Part shown: one piece after another, positions 52,841-64,000 of the stretch
Position numbering within the stretch: the stretch's first letter is position 1
Layout of the letters: every line of letters begins with the position of its first letter
Assembly: GCA_030704615.1 (NCBI GenBank)
Contig: CM060731.1
Coordinates: forward strand, 96,142,756 to 96,206,755
Source: Takakia lepidozioides
Lineage: Eukaryota; Streptophyta; Takakiopsida; Takakiales; Takakiaceae
Direction of reading: 5' to 3'
DNA: 64,000 bases
Made by a program: the position numbers and the translations under genes
Notes under the pieces: generated by a model
Told to the model about the DNA's origin: nothing
The model's input: only the letters and a program-made list of their open reading frames with translations
The model's database searches: none

Positions 52841-55763
52841 TCATGAGACACCATTAGTGGCTGGTTTGTCCAGGGTCAACACATAGGAATCGTAGTTCCA
52901 AGCCTTGACCTCCTCAATAAATTTCTTCAGGTTCCTCGGCACTGACCCTCCCTCTTCCACTGCTGCTGTGGCCAATTCTTTCAGCCTCTCAACATGGATT
53001 TTAGCATTCTTCCCCTCAGGACCCTCCATCAGACACCTCACAGCCCTCTCAACCTCCTCCTTTCCAACAGACTTATCTGGCCTCTTGAACACCTCAACGG
53101 CAACCTTCAGGTCATCCACAAGCATCCTGCAGATGTTGGCATTGCCCACTTTTGTACTTTTGACACAAACACAATAGAGGAATATCTGCGTATTTCTAGA
53201 AGGTTTGCATTGAGCTGTAGCATGCTATACCTGGTGCTCGATTGTGTCAGCCAATTAGACATCAGGCCCCCCGCAAACCTAAAATAATGTGGCATTTCAA
53301 GCAACCAGTAGGTCTAATACAAGATCGAACATAATGACGATCACAGGACCATTAGGAATGTAGAATTTCAAATACCTAGAGGGTTCCTTCCTTAGTATAA
53401 TGTACTACATCCAAAGCTTGTCAAGTTCCTTGTATCCTTGTATTATAAGAAAATGTAGAGAGACCCTTTTCAAATGCATGTATCTGTAGAGTTTGTAATT
53501 CTGCATCCCTCTCTGTCTGAAGCAAGATGAAAATCTGAACATCCTTGTAAACACAACATCTTAGAATCAAGCTGTTCTCTCCCACCCTGGGTCCAGATCC
53601 GAGAAGGTTGACTAGACAGTTACCCTTCTGCAGAAACAAGAAGACCTGTAGATAGTGTCTACGTCTGGGCGAGTGACTGGACTGGAACAGGGCCTACAAC
53701 GAAATGTAAGTAGGGTGCAACAACGTACCTGCGATTCATAAACTGCTCAGCTTGAATGGGCCATGCAAGCATTGGTACACCTCGGCATATACTCTCCAGC
53801 AACGAGTTCCAGCCACAGTGTGTTAGGAAGCCACCAACAGCTGGACTTGAGAGGATCTCCAGCTGCGGGACCCACCCATTTACCACTAATCCACGCTCCT
53901 CTGTGCGTGTTACAAACCCTTGTGGGAGCCAGACCTCCGTAAAGTCTGTCTTGTCACTTCGGGTGCGGACTACAAAAAGGAAACGCTGCTGGCTTGCCTC
54001 CAAACCCAGAGCTAGCTCATGGATTTGATGGATAGGGAGGACAGCAACACTTCCAAAGGAGATAAAGAGAACGGAAGATTCAGGCTGTGCATCTAGCCAG
54101 TTCAGAGATGGATGTCTTGCTTTCGAGAGTTTCTGTACAGTGTCTGGAGTAGATTTGCTGAAGTAGGTCGCAGGGAGCATTGGACCGACTGGCAGCATGC
54201 TCAAAAGACGACCAACCTGCACCTTCAAAGGCTGAGTCACTAGTGACAAGACATAAGAGACAATAGAAAGCTTGAATATATTTTTTGTACCTTTATTTGC
54301 ACCCACCACTTAATGCAGCCCAGACCCTTTATGAGAGAATTGAGAACCCCAGAAACAGAAGACCAGATGACACTGGCCACTGGCCATCAATAATCTGGGC
54401 AAGTTAGAGATCACGCCAATCTGGGCAAAGGATTTGAGTGCAAGCTAGAGATCACGGGAGCACCCATTCTACTAGCCAGCCAGTACAGAAAGAGCTTCAC
54501 AGAGATATACTTGAACAGGAACAAAGGAGAGTGTTGACCTGTGTCTTTCCAGTGCCAAATCTGTGAGTCCGTAGAGCATCAATGCAGACAGGTTCCAACT
54601 CATAGTAGGTGTTGATGAGCATCCCAGCAGCTTGCATCATCAGTTCGCCATTCAACATATACCATAGGAATATAGATGAAGTGTGGTCTTGGACAGGTGA
54701 AGGCAGATCCCCTAACTTTGTGGGTGGAACGCCAGGAATATCATAGACAAGTTCTTCAGCTCTTGAAGGGTCTGTTGGCAACACCCCTCGCGCAAGAAGT
54801 GCAGGACAATGTAGGTGGGTTGCCAATGCATTTGCCGGAGATGCAAACAGGACATACCTCGGTATCTTGAACTTGTTTGCCACAGCCTGTGGTGGCCAGC
54901 CAGATTAAATGGGTCATGAAACGGTACACACACTGTCATGTTTATGTTTACAAACCCACCTCATGACAGCAACAAGGGAAATGGCAAGAAAGCTGTGACG
55001 GCTCAAATCTTTTGAAGCTAGAAGTGGCTACAGTGAACACTTGAACTCACCTGAATAGCAGTCTTGATTTTGAAAGCCAATGTCCATTCCAGGTGACATG
55101 GAAAGCTATATACCAGACAAACTAATCTTTCCAGCTTGCGTAGTTCCTAACCTGACAAATTAAACTAAGTGGAGTAGCAGCCCCTGGTTCAGTGAGATTG
55201 TGAGGGATCCAGGACTGTGCTAGAACATAAATCACTAGATACATGATGTGAACACCTAAAAATAGTATGATACAACAAAACAGTTTACTGGATCTGTCTT
55301 ACATCTGACCAGATAAAAAATCTTGTACCCTCCTCGACTAGTTGAAAGGACTCGCCTGTGTCCATCCCAGGAACATATCACTGACAATGCAGTCCGGGGG
55401 AGATTCTGGATTTTCATGCGTGAGATTCTCCACCAGCTTTTCCGTATCCCCAACCAAATTGTCAATCTCGTCCACATACGGCAGTGGCTCCATAGCTGCG
55501 CCCTTTGCCGAGGGCACTCCTAAAGTTACCACACGCATGCTGTCCAAAGAATGGAGGCTTTCGAAGACATGGTCCACGGACAAATGTTGGTACATATCTA
55601 CAAAGGTAACCGTGACTCCAAAGCTGTTCAACTTCATAGCAAAATGCACCAGTGGAATGCTATGCCCTCTAGCAGGATAAGGAAGTAGCAAGACATGCAC
55701 TCTCCGCTGGCCATCGCCCAGGAATGCGGGCGCAACAGATTCGTGGGACTCATGGGGAGGCAT
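52841..55763 (-). CDS. UDP-glycosyltransferase (plant family 1, PSPG box)
   Basis: Transfers a sugar from a UDP-sugar to a small acceptor, probably in the cytosol; the acceptor cannot be read from sequence. Four exons join in frame to about 509 residues: 55763-55356, 54886-54539, 54216-53729 (or from 54222) and 53126-52841. Intron 1 has a GC donor (CAG|GCGAGT). The N-terminal domain shows LLPYPARGHSIPL with the catalytic His34 and SDMFLGW with its Asp partner. The C-terminal domain has LFISFGSVAVL and a complete PSPG box from WVPQLEILSSPAVGGFLTHC to MLAWPIQAEQF, ending in the Glu-Gln that contacts the sugar. The tail (RMLVDDLKVAVEVF, KKFIEEVKAW) is typical. No damage is seen, and length is normal. 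This is the only clearly intact host-type gene here. Confidence 0.93.
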
Positions 55764-57340
55764 TTTGCTTCAAAGCTGGCACCTGGACGACAAATCTGGG
55801 CACAGTAATACCAGCATCAGACAGCTTTCGGAAGGCGCCAGATCAGAGAATGTTTCAAGGGGAAGCTGGTCAAAGTTGAGCTGTCCGTACATGCTGTCTG
55901 CTCCGAAAAATTAACCAAACGGAAAGTAGCTCATGTAATGGGATGAGAAACAGTCAGCTCAACTTCTGCATCTCTGTATTCATGAGTAAGGCCGCACCCC
56001 CTCTCATTTGTGCATCCGAACCACCTCCACGGGCAAGACTTACACTAGGCCTAAGGAACCAGTTTGAAACAAATTTTGCAGACAAACCACCTTACTTCTT
56101 CGATGAAAAGTTCCCTTCAAAATGCTTTCACAGCGTGCGACACCATCACAAACTTCATAACGTGCACGAACATTATCTAGGATGTGCATGTCCGCAAAGA
56201 ACTGGTGAAGGTCTTAATGATTAATGTGACAGTTAGCATAAAATAAGAACAAATAGAAATTGCGTTAAGGAGTGAGCTATACAGAGGTTTGGAGTCCCAA
56301 ATGATTCCTGAAGGTTGTCAGGAGTAAGACTGTGAGACTCTCAGATAACACATCCTGCAAGGAGGAGGTGAAATGAAGTAGACAAAGGGCTGGACCACCA
56401 AAGACTCGGGACTCCTAGCTGCACCAAGTTCTGACTTCTTATACGGCAAGCACGGCTGTTACCTTCACTCCGAGTTGCTCACTCGATCAAAACGTACGGA
56501 CGAGAATTAGCCAACTTCACAACGCCACCTCCTGAAGAACTTAAAGATGACTGAAAGATAATCGAAAGGGTTCGAATCAGCTCCTTGCCGGCTCCTCTTC
56601 TCGCCCTGCTCAGTCCTCACGGCTACCTACTCTTTGTCGTACACAACACTCAAAACCAGAAATCACCCTCGCTCCCCTTCAGGCTCACGAGGTTCAAGCT
56701 GGTTCCACTCACACGGAATGTCCAGTGAATGCCTGGAAGTCTAGTACACCACAGCACTGGGCTTAGAACAAGCACCTCCAGGGAAGCAGTGAAGCTGCGA
56801 TTTCCTACTTATCTCTTCAGTCCGCCTCTCATCCTCACATCAGCATTTCGCACGCAACGATTCGCAGATGGCAACCTCTCTACCATCCTTCACGCTACAG
56901 CGGAGTTGCAGCAAACTGGTCTGCACCACAACCGCTCGTCGCAATCATGTTCCGGGTACCTACTTACCACCTTTCCCTCTCGCCCCCTCCGTCGACCACC
57001 CACACTTATTATCCCCACCCAAGCGTACTGCCTCCTCCTTCATTCATTTTTAAATTTACAGCCATCCTCTTCCTTGTTCACTTTCCATCCATCTCTTCTT
57101 CATCGCTTATTGTTTAATAAATTTATCTATTTATATTACATAATCTATCATATATATACATAGTTCAAAAAGGCCAGCCTGGGGCCGGCAACCTTGAGGG
57201 TTGAAGCAAGGAAAAATATCCTGGAGAAGGAGTGAGTGTACCTACTAGGTAATAAAGGCCCAAGGGGTGTCCAGTGTCCACCACACAGGGAGAGCAGTAA
57301 AAAGGCCTCTTTCCATGTTGATCGGCAAGCCGGCATGAGG
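55764..57340. other. Upstream region of the glycosyltransferase gene
   Basis: No gene is supported. It should contain the promoter; I could not place a TATA box with confidence. The part 56580-57110 is rich in C and T on the plus strand. Confidence 0.35.
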
Positions 57341-57342
57341 AA

Positions 57343-59297
57343 GGCCAACTTCCATGTCTCGGCCAAATCCGCCAAGTTATCCAAAGTTGACCGACGTCGG
57401 TGGAGCATGGCCGACCGGTGGGATGGATGGTTGCTTATATGTGCATAGGGTTCAAGAGGAATCGGGCAGTAGGTCTGCCTCGTTGTCCAAGGCGCCAGGA
57501 CCAATTGAGCCGGTCAAAGGGTGGGTCTCCCAAGCAAATCGTGGGGCTGGCAAGCTATGTGCACAAAGGTGACCTTCACAGCAGGTAGAAGAGACACGGT
57601 AACCTAGTAAAGCGATTACAGTCAAACCTGGATAAATGTTATGCTCCAAGAGTAGGAACTCTATAACAATTAGGCAGTTATATCAAATAACAGTAAAACA
57701 GGTCGAAATTTCATAACGTAACAATTAGAAATTTAACATTAAAACATGTCCTTCAGATGTAAGATAACATTTAGAGAGAGGGCTGAAGGGCTGAAGGTGT
57801 CATCACATAGGGTAGAAGCACTCTTCATGGCGCAGGAAAATGGGTAAATGTAATAACTTTAGGTATTTTAACCTATGAGATCATGTAAGACCTTAACAGA
57901 AAGCTCTTAAGATAACACAACTTTTCTTAGTTGAAAGTTAAACGAGATTCTGAGTTTATCTGCTATTAAAAGTGGATAGAAGTAGAGGATGTCAGTGTCA
58001 GCCTATGGCGCACCTTGTTCCTATCATGACTCGTTCATATCTCATTAATATCTTTTCTACCTGAGATGGTAACAAAAAAAAAAACAACCAAAAATACCAT
58101 TGGAAAGCGCTTAATGTGGCCCATCTTTTTGTAGATGGAGCAATTTTCATTAGATGACATCTACCTATAGCAATTTAAGGGTAAAACAAGTGGCCCATCA
58201 TGGCGCACAAGATATATTGCTCGTTTGGTACCTTGGATTTTAACCATTTTAACCATTTTAGGAAATAAAGATACCATTGGAAAGCTCTTGATGAGCCCCG
58301 GCATTTTGTAGTTAGAACAAATTTCAGTAAAGTTCATCTGCCTAGGATAATTTGAGTGTAAAGTGATTTCATGAATGGTGTAGTGTAGTTCATTCCTCTT
58401 TGGGTAAGCTTGCTGGCCTATCATGGCGCACCCCACCCTAACACGTTCCAAAAATGGGCATACTTTCATCCTGGGTCCAGTGGACCTGAGACAATCGACC
58501 TCCTCTATCCAAGTAGAATTAAGGAGCGATAAGCATTGAGCGATGGAGGGGGATGCCCTCGAATAACCCTAGATTAGGGGGAGCCAGTTACAGATGCAGG
58601 GCACAGTGGCCAACTAGAAACCAGTGAGAAGCCCATCAATCTACCGGTGTGAAGCTTGGACTTAACAGTCGGCTTGATGTGCTTCCAGTTTCGATCTGAT
58701 CTTTCAAAGTCAGGGGAGGCTGAAGAGGGGCTCTTCAATGCTGCCAGATATGGGGAATAGTACCTGCCCATAAACAGGTGTCGATGTCGATGCAGGAGCA
58801 GATGAGCCCCCGATTCCCCCAAGTGCGCCTGAAGGAGGTGATGACTGCAGGACCACGTTCTGGCGCTTATTGTACTCGTGAGATTGAGATACTAATGCCT
58901 ATTTCAATACTGAATCTGAATTTGAATACTAGTACCATTTCTATTTTATTATTATTATTTTATTAAATATAACAATTACAGAGGCGTCTTAACAAAGAGG
59001 AGAGTAGGTATTCAATAACAAATAACAAATAACACTCTTTTTGTCATTCTTAGTATATATTTTTACAGAGTAAGAAAACCATAACATTTAGGATGATATA
59101 ACAAAAAAAGAGGTAACATTTATCCAGGTTTGACTGTACCGATATCGGCCATGAATTCTGGCGCCAACTTCCCACGTATTGCGCTCACCGATGTCGGTCA
59201 CCGATATCTGGGCGTTGGCGAAATTTAACGCATGGAAGCAGGTTGTCGTCTTTGTCATCTAGTGCCAACTTGGCCGATGGCCGAGACATGGAAGTTG
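57343..59297. repeat. Inverted-repeat pair enclosing a pogo-like insertion
   Basis: GGCCAACTTCCATGTCTCGG at 57343 has its exact reverse complement ending at 59297 (22-bp match), with weaker similarity beyond on both sides. With the pogo-like element at 57617-59138 taken out, the arms lie about 430 bp apart, so they may be the termini of an older, smaller element. Confidence 0.55.
57617..59138. mobile_element. Non-autonomous pogo/mariner-like element with TA duplication
   Basis: The termini are CAGTCAAACCTGGATAAATG (left, from 57619) and its inverted copy (right, to 59136), flanked by TA on each side. The 23-bp inverted match and the CAG(T)NAAACCT start resemble pogo/Tc1-mariner families such as plant Emigrant and Lemi. 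The interior (about 1.5 kb) has no transposase frame. It contains two diverged direct repeats, with TACCATTGGAAAGC at 58096 and 58272, and four ATGGCGCA motifs. Confidence 0.75.
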
Positions 59298-60039
59298 GCC
59301 CAAAGTTTAGGCTTCCTCACCTGCAATCAACTTGGTTGTCTACCTGGCCACACTGTCATGGTTTTAGTCATGGTTAACTAGAATTACCTACTTCTAGTTA
59401 ACTAGGATATTTTGGATATTTATATTTGTATTTTGTGTGTTGGGACTTCATTTGGTCTCATATGCCAAGTGAGATATCAAACCTCACTTGGGACATGGGG
59501 ATGGGTTCTCCCCTTGTGAGTGTTGAGGAGGGCTCATCTTCTTGTAGTTGAGCCTCCATAAATCTCTCTCACCTCCATAGCTCTAGACATTGAGAGGGAG
59601 TGTGTTGAGGGCTTTGTAGGGTGGATTCCCTTAGCAAGGGTGCCCTTGGCTTGATTTAGTTTATGTGATTGAGTGGAGTGTTTCCATTGTGTTCACTTTC
59701 ATTATCACTACAAGAAGATACAAGAAGTGAGTGGGGGCGAGCACAGGATCATGGGGTGCAAACACCCATGGCAGATGTGGGATGAGATGCGGAAAGAGAG
59801 AGTCATTGGATCTCTCAAGCAGCAATATGAGGAGTGGGGAGAGCCATACACTGAGGATCAGTTGGAGGCCAAGGTGGCCAATGTTTTTGAAGAGGTTGAG
59901 AATGTTTCTTCCCCAGAGGATGTTCTCAAGGTGGCTATGGCAGAACAAGTGGAGGCTACGCCACGATCAGGGTGGGCGGATAAGGCCTGTCGTGCGCATA
60001 CATATCGCTACACAACTACATTGTTGTCCAAAACCACAC
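59298..60039 (+). other. Unassigned region with a possible short gene
   Basis: From 59750 to about 59985 a frame reads MGCKHPWQMWDEMRKERVIG, an acidic helix-like middle (EEVENVSSPEDVLKVAMAEQ) and a stop-free continuation into the repeat at 60040. The preceding 400 bp (TTGGGACTTC..., CTCTCACCTCCATAGCTC) look like an LTR or promoter, but I found no second copy. I do not recognise the product. Confidence 0.3.
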
Positions 60040-60275
60040 AACACATGTGCACACCAAACACTAGTCTATCACTAGTCCACCACTAGTGCACCACTAGGCT
60101 GCCACTAGACAACCACTAGGCACCACTAGTCCACCACTAGGCTGCCTCTAGCCACCACTAGTGCAGCCACTAGTCCACCACTAGTGCAGCCACTAGTCCA
60201 CCACTAGTCTGTCATTAGGCACCACTAGTGCAACCACTAGTCCAACCACTAGGCTGCCACTAGCCTGATGTGTAT
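60040..60275. repeat. CCACTAG minisatellite
   Basis: About 20 degenerate units of (A)CCACTAG(T/G)(C/G) run head to tail, many containing ACTAGT. Confidence 0.9.
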
Positions 60276-60734
60276 CGCTAATTGGGAGGGGAGACCTCAT
60301 GTCTGTCCCGGTCCGCATGTGTTTTGTACGTGGAGCTACTGACTTACATGAATGAAGAATAATCGGTTCACAGCGTTGTCTGTGACTTTGGAATCCGCTA
60401 GGTGGTTCTTATTTTATGGATGACGCTCTTGAGGAACCGGTCTGAGACTCGAGGACGATGATAGACAGAGAAAGACAGTCCTGTCAAAGGGCTGATGCAT
60501 TGGAGCCGAACTGTTCGAATGAATTGGCTTCTATAGAGATTATGTTCAGTATTGGTTTGCATCGAAGACTATGGTTTTGGGTCCTATGGGATGGTGATGG
60601 TTGATTAGTGCCCATAGCCAGGGACCTCAATGGCTGTACAAATTTGGTTTGGTGATGCTCTAATAAATTACTCTGGACATTTTGGGACGTATCTCGACGG
60701 GATGTCTTTCTATCTTACTATGTTCTAATCATAG

Positions 60735-61440
60735 ATCGGGAGATCTCCCTTGCCTCAGTGGAGATGTCGAACTTGGGACAGCAATCATAATTCTCCTGTA
60801 CTTCTGGAGTGACAATGTTTGGCATTTTTTTGTAGGCTAATATTAAAAAAATGAAGCAACTGTGATTGACAGGAGGTCTCCCGTGCTGCCCGTGAAACTG
60901 TAGAAAACTAGGATTTCAACTCATATTAGCGATGTGATCAGGGTATGGATTATCTGGGAACATCAATATTTACTAAACATCTACTACAATAAACTTAATA
61001 AAATCATTTAAATTTGTTTTCATATTGAGTTTTTATTTAATGTAAATAAATCAATAAATCAATATATATGTTATTCCTGGACTTTGGAAAGTCTAGATTT
61101 ACTTAAAATCCAGTTTTATACGATCAAAGGAATGTGACGGGAGATCTCCCGTCATCCTGAGCAGTTTTCTGTTTATCTTTTTCCGCCCATTAGAGATCAC
61201 AGAACGGGAGACCTCCCATGATCCCTTAGTGTTTGCATCTGTGGTGTGCATAGATTCTATCTTGCTTTGCACAAACCTGGATTTTTTTGTGGATTCTAGC
61301 TTAAAAGTTGAGGCGACAAGAACGGGAGATCTCCCGTCATCCTGCAGAGGGTTCGCCGCATTTGATATCTTCATCTTTTCTACCTTTTTTGCTCCCCGTT
61401 TTTTTTACTCGAGGGCATAGCAGGGGAGATCTCCCGTGGT
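60735..61440. repeat. Six CGGGAGATCTCCCG-type palindromes
   Basis: Copies start at about 60737, 60872, 61138, 61204, 61323 and 61425, each within a base or two of the full 14-bp palindrome. Two are followed by GTCATCCTG. The intervals differ (66-266 bp) and the sequence between them is unrelated. No gene is supported in 60276-61790. Confidence 0.8.
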
Positions 61441-61854
61441 AGAAGATGGTTACCACCTGTGGACAACTGTCTGTCGGAGAAGCAGTGAATTTAATCCACC
61501 TTGTCGGCTCTCCAACTCCAAGAATTGCCACTGAGGGTACCTATCTGAATACGTCGGGAGAGGGATCTTGTCATGGCAAACGTCTCTCTAGTAGTTTAGT
61601 GAGCGTCATCTTGAAAACCGTGATACATGGAATGGAGTCCATTAGCTTGCCGTATTCACATCCAGACGCGGAAACTCTTGGAGAAGCTCTGGGGACACCT
61701 GTTGTCTGGAAAGTTAGTCAAGTTCAGAAACGTGTGCGGAGGGTGAGGGGTCTAGGTCCGATGTTGGAGCAAGCATGAATGTTGTGGAGGATATAATACA
61801 GAAGGACACTACTGATGGTATTGAAGGCGCATGCAGGAACAAAAGTTTCACAAG

Positions 61855-62400
61855 ATACAATCAGGTGCAATTCCAGATTTGATGATGTCACCATGCATCT
61901 CTTTGCCATTTTCCAGGGCTGCCAGGCTTGCACAAGCATTGCAAACACACAAACGTGATCTGCTTACACTTCACCCCTTCCCCCATCATTTGCTCATAGG
62001 TCTTGCCTCCATCTCGCGCCCCTGCTATGCATATCCTGCAAGCATGGCATTCCATGACACCATATCTTGTTCAGCCATACTATCGAACACTCCCTTTGCA
62101 TCCTTGATGCACCCACATTTTGGATACATGTCCACCAGGGTATTGTACTTCAGAATGACATCGGGTACAATCCAGCTCTGACAATGTCACTATGGACCTC
62201 TTTGCCCTTTTCCAGCGCTTCCAGGCTTGCACATGCATTGCAAATGCACACAAATGTGATGTGGTTGGGCTTCACCCCTTCCCCCATCATTTGATCCTAG
62301 GTCATTGGCCTATTGCATCTGCTACTCTTTGTAATCCCACAGGCATTCACCTTTTTGCCTCAATTGTCCCACCATTGATGACTGTGGTAAGAAAAGTATC
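61855..62400 (-). pseudogene. Pentatricopeptide-repeat (PPR, PLS-type) pseudogene fragment
   Basis: On the minus strand, VKPNHITFVCICNACASLEA and LEKGKEVHSDIVRAGLYP appear. After a frame change near 62155, traces of a VDMY.KCG and VFDSMAEQDMVSWNAMLAGY block follow. A TAG (62027-62025) stands where GYAQQGR is usual. A second block reads CNACASLAALENGKEMHGDI, IKSGIAPDCIL, then TGA. These are standard motifs of plant PLS-class PPR proteins, which edit or process organelle RNA. The stop codons and frame changes show it is dead. The two blocks are about 300 bp apart, a normal PPR triplet spacing. Confidence 0.8.
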
Positions 62401-62989
62401 CATTCCACAGCTTCTCCGAGCGTCTCTGTTACCTATTTCTGGAAACTTCCGTGTTGTCACATGTTGGCCGTATCATGTCAGTCAGTCCAAACTATCAAAG
62501 GTTCACTCAACCAGCTAACTTGCAGAATTCATGAAAATTTAGGTACGACTCTGATAACAGGGGAAAACAGGCTGAAATGTGTTGAAGGTGCCTTCATTAG
62601 CAGCGCCTTGTTCTATCAATTGTGCTGTTGTCGCTTATGTTCCAGTTGACCATCTACCCACACAAATTTCCTGTAGTTATTGATCCACAGGGAATCAAAA
62701 GTAATCTTACATCTGAAACCCGGTCCTCTTGGATGAATGCGATGAAAAAGCCGACGGATGAATGGTTTCAGGATGAATGAAAAGTGGAAAGGATGAATGG
62801 TGGATGACTGTTGGATGAGAAATGAGCAAAATGGATGAACCATGACCTCGTTTTTGTTTCACGTGGAGCAATTGCATCTCGAGTGTGTCCTGAATTTCAG
62901 ATTTGTCGGCTGATCCTGGCAGTACTTACTTTGAGGGAACTTGAAGGAAACTGCTGAAGTTAGAAGGCAATTACATAGTGGAGTAAATT
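62401..62989. other. Unassigned stretch
   Basis: No gene is supported. A short run of GGATGAATG repeats lies at 62732-62840. Confidence 0.35.
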
Positions 62990-63870
62990 TGAGTTACCTA
63001 TGGACTCTTCTAATGGGGGTGGGGCTGCAGAGGAGGGAGGAGGATAGAACATGAGAAGTGGAGGACAAAACCAAATCGCAGAAACATTTCTCCAAAAACA
63101 ATGAACCCAAAAAATTGAGTCCAAAAAAACATTGAAGGCGGTGTGTGTCCAGGTGGGTGGGGGATGAAGGTGTCGTCAATGACATCTTAATTCCCACCTC
63201 TTGTTGCCACAAACATTTCATGGAAAATCCCAAAAAACCAAAAGTTTGAATCCAACAAAACTACAAAGCCGACACTTGTGCAGGTCGCGGCGATTAAGGT
63301 GTCATCAACGACATCTTAAATCCCACCAGCTGCTGCCACATGTCTTTTCAGATTACGGCCCAAAAACAAAATACAGAAATCCAACAAAACTTTGAAGGCG
63401 GTGCGTGTGCAGATCGCGGTGATTAAGGTGTCGTCAATGACATCTTAATTCCCACAACCTGTTGCGATATGACAGTTCATGGAAAAACCCAAAAAACCAG
63501 AAAAAAATGAATCCAGAAAAGCTTTGCAGGCGGTGCGTGTGCAGGGGGGATTAAGGTGTCGTCAACGACATCTTAATTCCAACAACCTCAACAGAATTTT
63601 GAAGGCGGTGCATGTGCAGGTCGGGGGGATTAAGATGTCGTCAACGACATCTTAATTCCGACCACCTGAACAAAATTTTCACGGCGGTGCATGTGCAAGT
63701 TGGAGGAATTAAGGTGTTGTCAAAGACATCTTATTTCCCACCACCTTTTGCGACATTTCAATTCATCCAAAAACCCAAATAACCCAAAAAATATGAATCC
63801 AACAAAGGTACGAAGGCAGTGCGTGTGCAGGTGGGTGGATTAAGGTGTCGTCAACGACATCTTAATTGGA
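62990..63870. repeat. Satellite array with a palindrome in each unit
   Basis: The core GGTGTCGTCAACGACATCTT recurs at about 63170, 63299, 63428, 63557, 63636, 63714 and 63844. Full units are about 129 bp and two short ones about 79 bp. Units share GAAGGCGGTGCGTGTGCAGG and AAAACCCAAAAAACC parts. In the best copy (about 63630) the dyad is ATTAAGATGTCGT-CA-ACGACATCTTAAT. The array may continue beyond the window. Confidence 0.88.
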
Positions 63871-64000
63871 AAAACCACCAACCCCAAAACAAACAAACCG
63901 AAAACAGATTCAGCCAAAACAGAAATAGAATATGTTAAAAACATTACATTGAACAAAGTGGAGTCATTGTCAAAGAATCCAACTCCTTCTGAACACCTCA

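Noticed and set aside
53107-53304. Separate small gene on the minus strand downstream of glycosyltransferase exon 3
   Set aside because: It covers intron 3 and the start of exon 4 in another frame.
59340-59730. LTR of a Copia-type element
   Set aside because: The sequence has LTR-like features, but no second copy, primer site or Copia protein was found.

Overview
The window looks like nuclear DNA of a streptophyte (plant lineage). The evidence is a spliced UDP-glycosyltransferase gene with a plant PSPG box, a decayed PLS-type pentatricopeptide-repeat (PPR) gene, plant-type Ty3 retrotransposons (one primed by tRNA-iMet) and MULE-type DNA transposons. The species cannot be fixed from sequence alone; a seed-free plant or a charophyte alga would fit. 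Most of the window is mobile DNA. Only the glycosyltransferase at 52841-55763 looks like an ordinary host gene. I saw no rRNA, tRNA or CRISPR locus.

Layout. 1-428: fragment of a MULE-like transposase gene, nearly identical to 24912-25339. 429-9611 (- strand): Ty3 retrotransposon A with a 2.2-kb 3' LTR, gag, pol and a 5' LTR cut to 412 bp. 9612-15401 (- strand): Ty3 element B, cut in its integrase where it meets A. 15402-17190: B's LTR remnant, a GCTGTG minisatellite and featureless DNA. 17191-21291: an unknown - strand gene next to a decayed MULE-like transposase (copy C, + strand).

21727-34761 (element G): a proposed 13-kb DNA transposon with a 9-bp target duplication and short terminal inverted repeats. 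It carries two divergent genes. One is a DDE/SWIM transposase (- strand). The other (28401-34540, + strand, about 12 exons) encodes a ParB-like domain joined to a beta-class N4/N6 DNA-methyltransferase-like domain. About 35 copies of a palindromic ATTCGGCGCC core lie inside this element, in three arrays: near the left end, between the two genes, and filling one intron of the methyltransferase gene. I saw this core nowhere else in the window. This is the main candidate for an undescribed system.

36009-49935 (element E): a 13.9-kb MULE with 1.2-1.45-kb terminal inverted repeats and a 9-bp target duplication (8/9). It holds convergent genes for a MULE transposase (+) and a Ulp1-type cysteine peptidase (-), plus one unknown ORF, and is saturated with GGGGATC/GATCCCC motifs.

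49945-52840: AT-rich DNA with small inverted-repeat elements and a possible SINE. 52841-55763: intact four-exon glycosyltransferase (-). 57343-59297: an inverted-repeat element split by a pogo/mariner-like element with a TA duplication. 59300-62000: an unknown ORF, a CCACTAG minisatellite and a series of CGGGAGATCTCCCG palindromes. 61855-62400: PPR pseudogene (-). 62990-63870: a satellite array with a palindrome in each unit.

Boundaries and exon models were read by eye. Frameshifts are described as seen and may in part be assembly errors at homopolymers.
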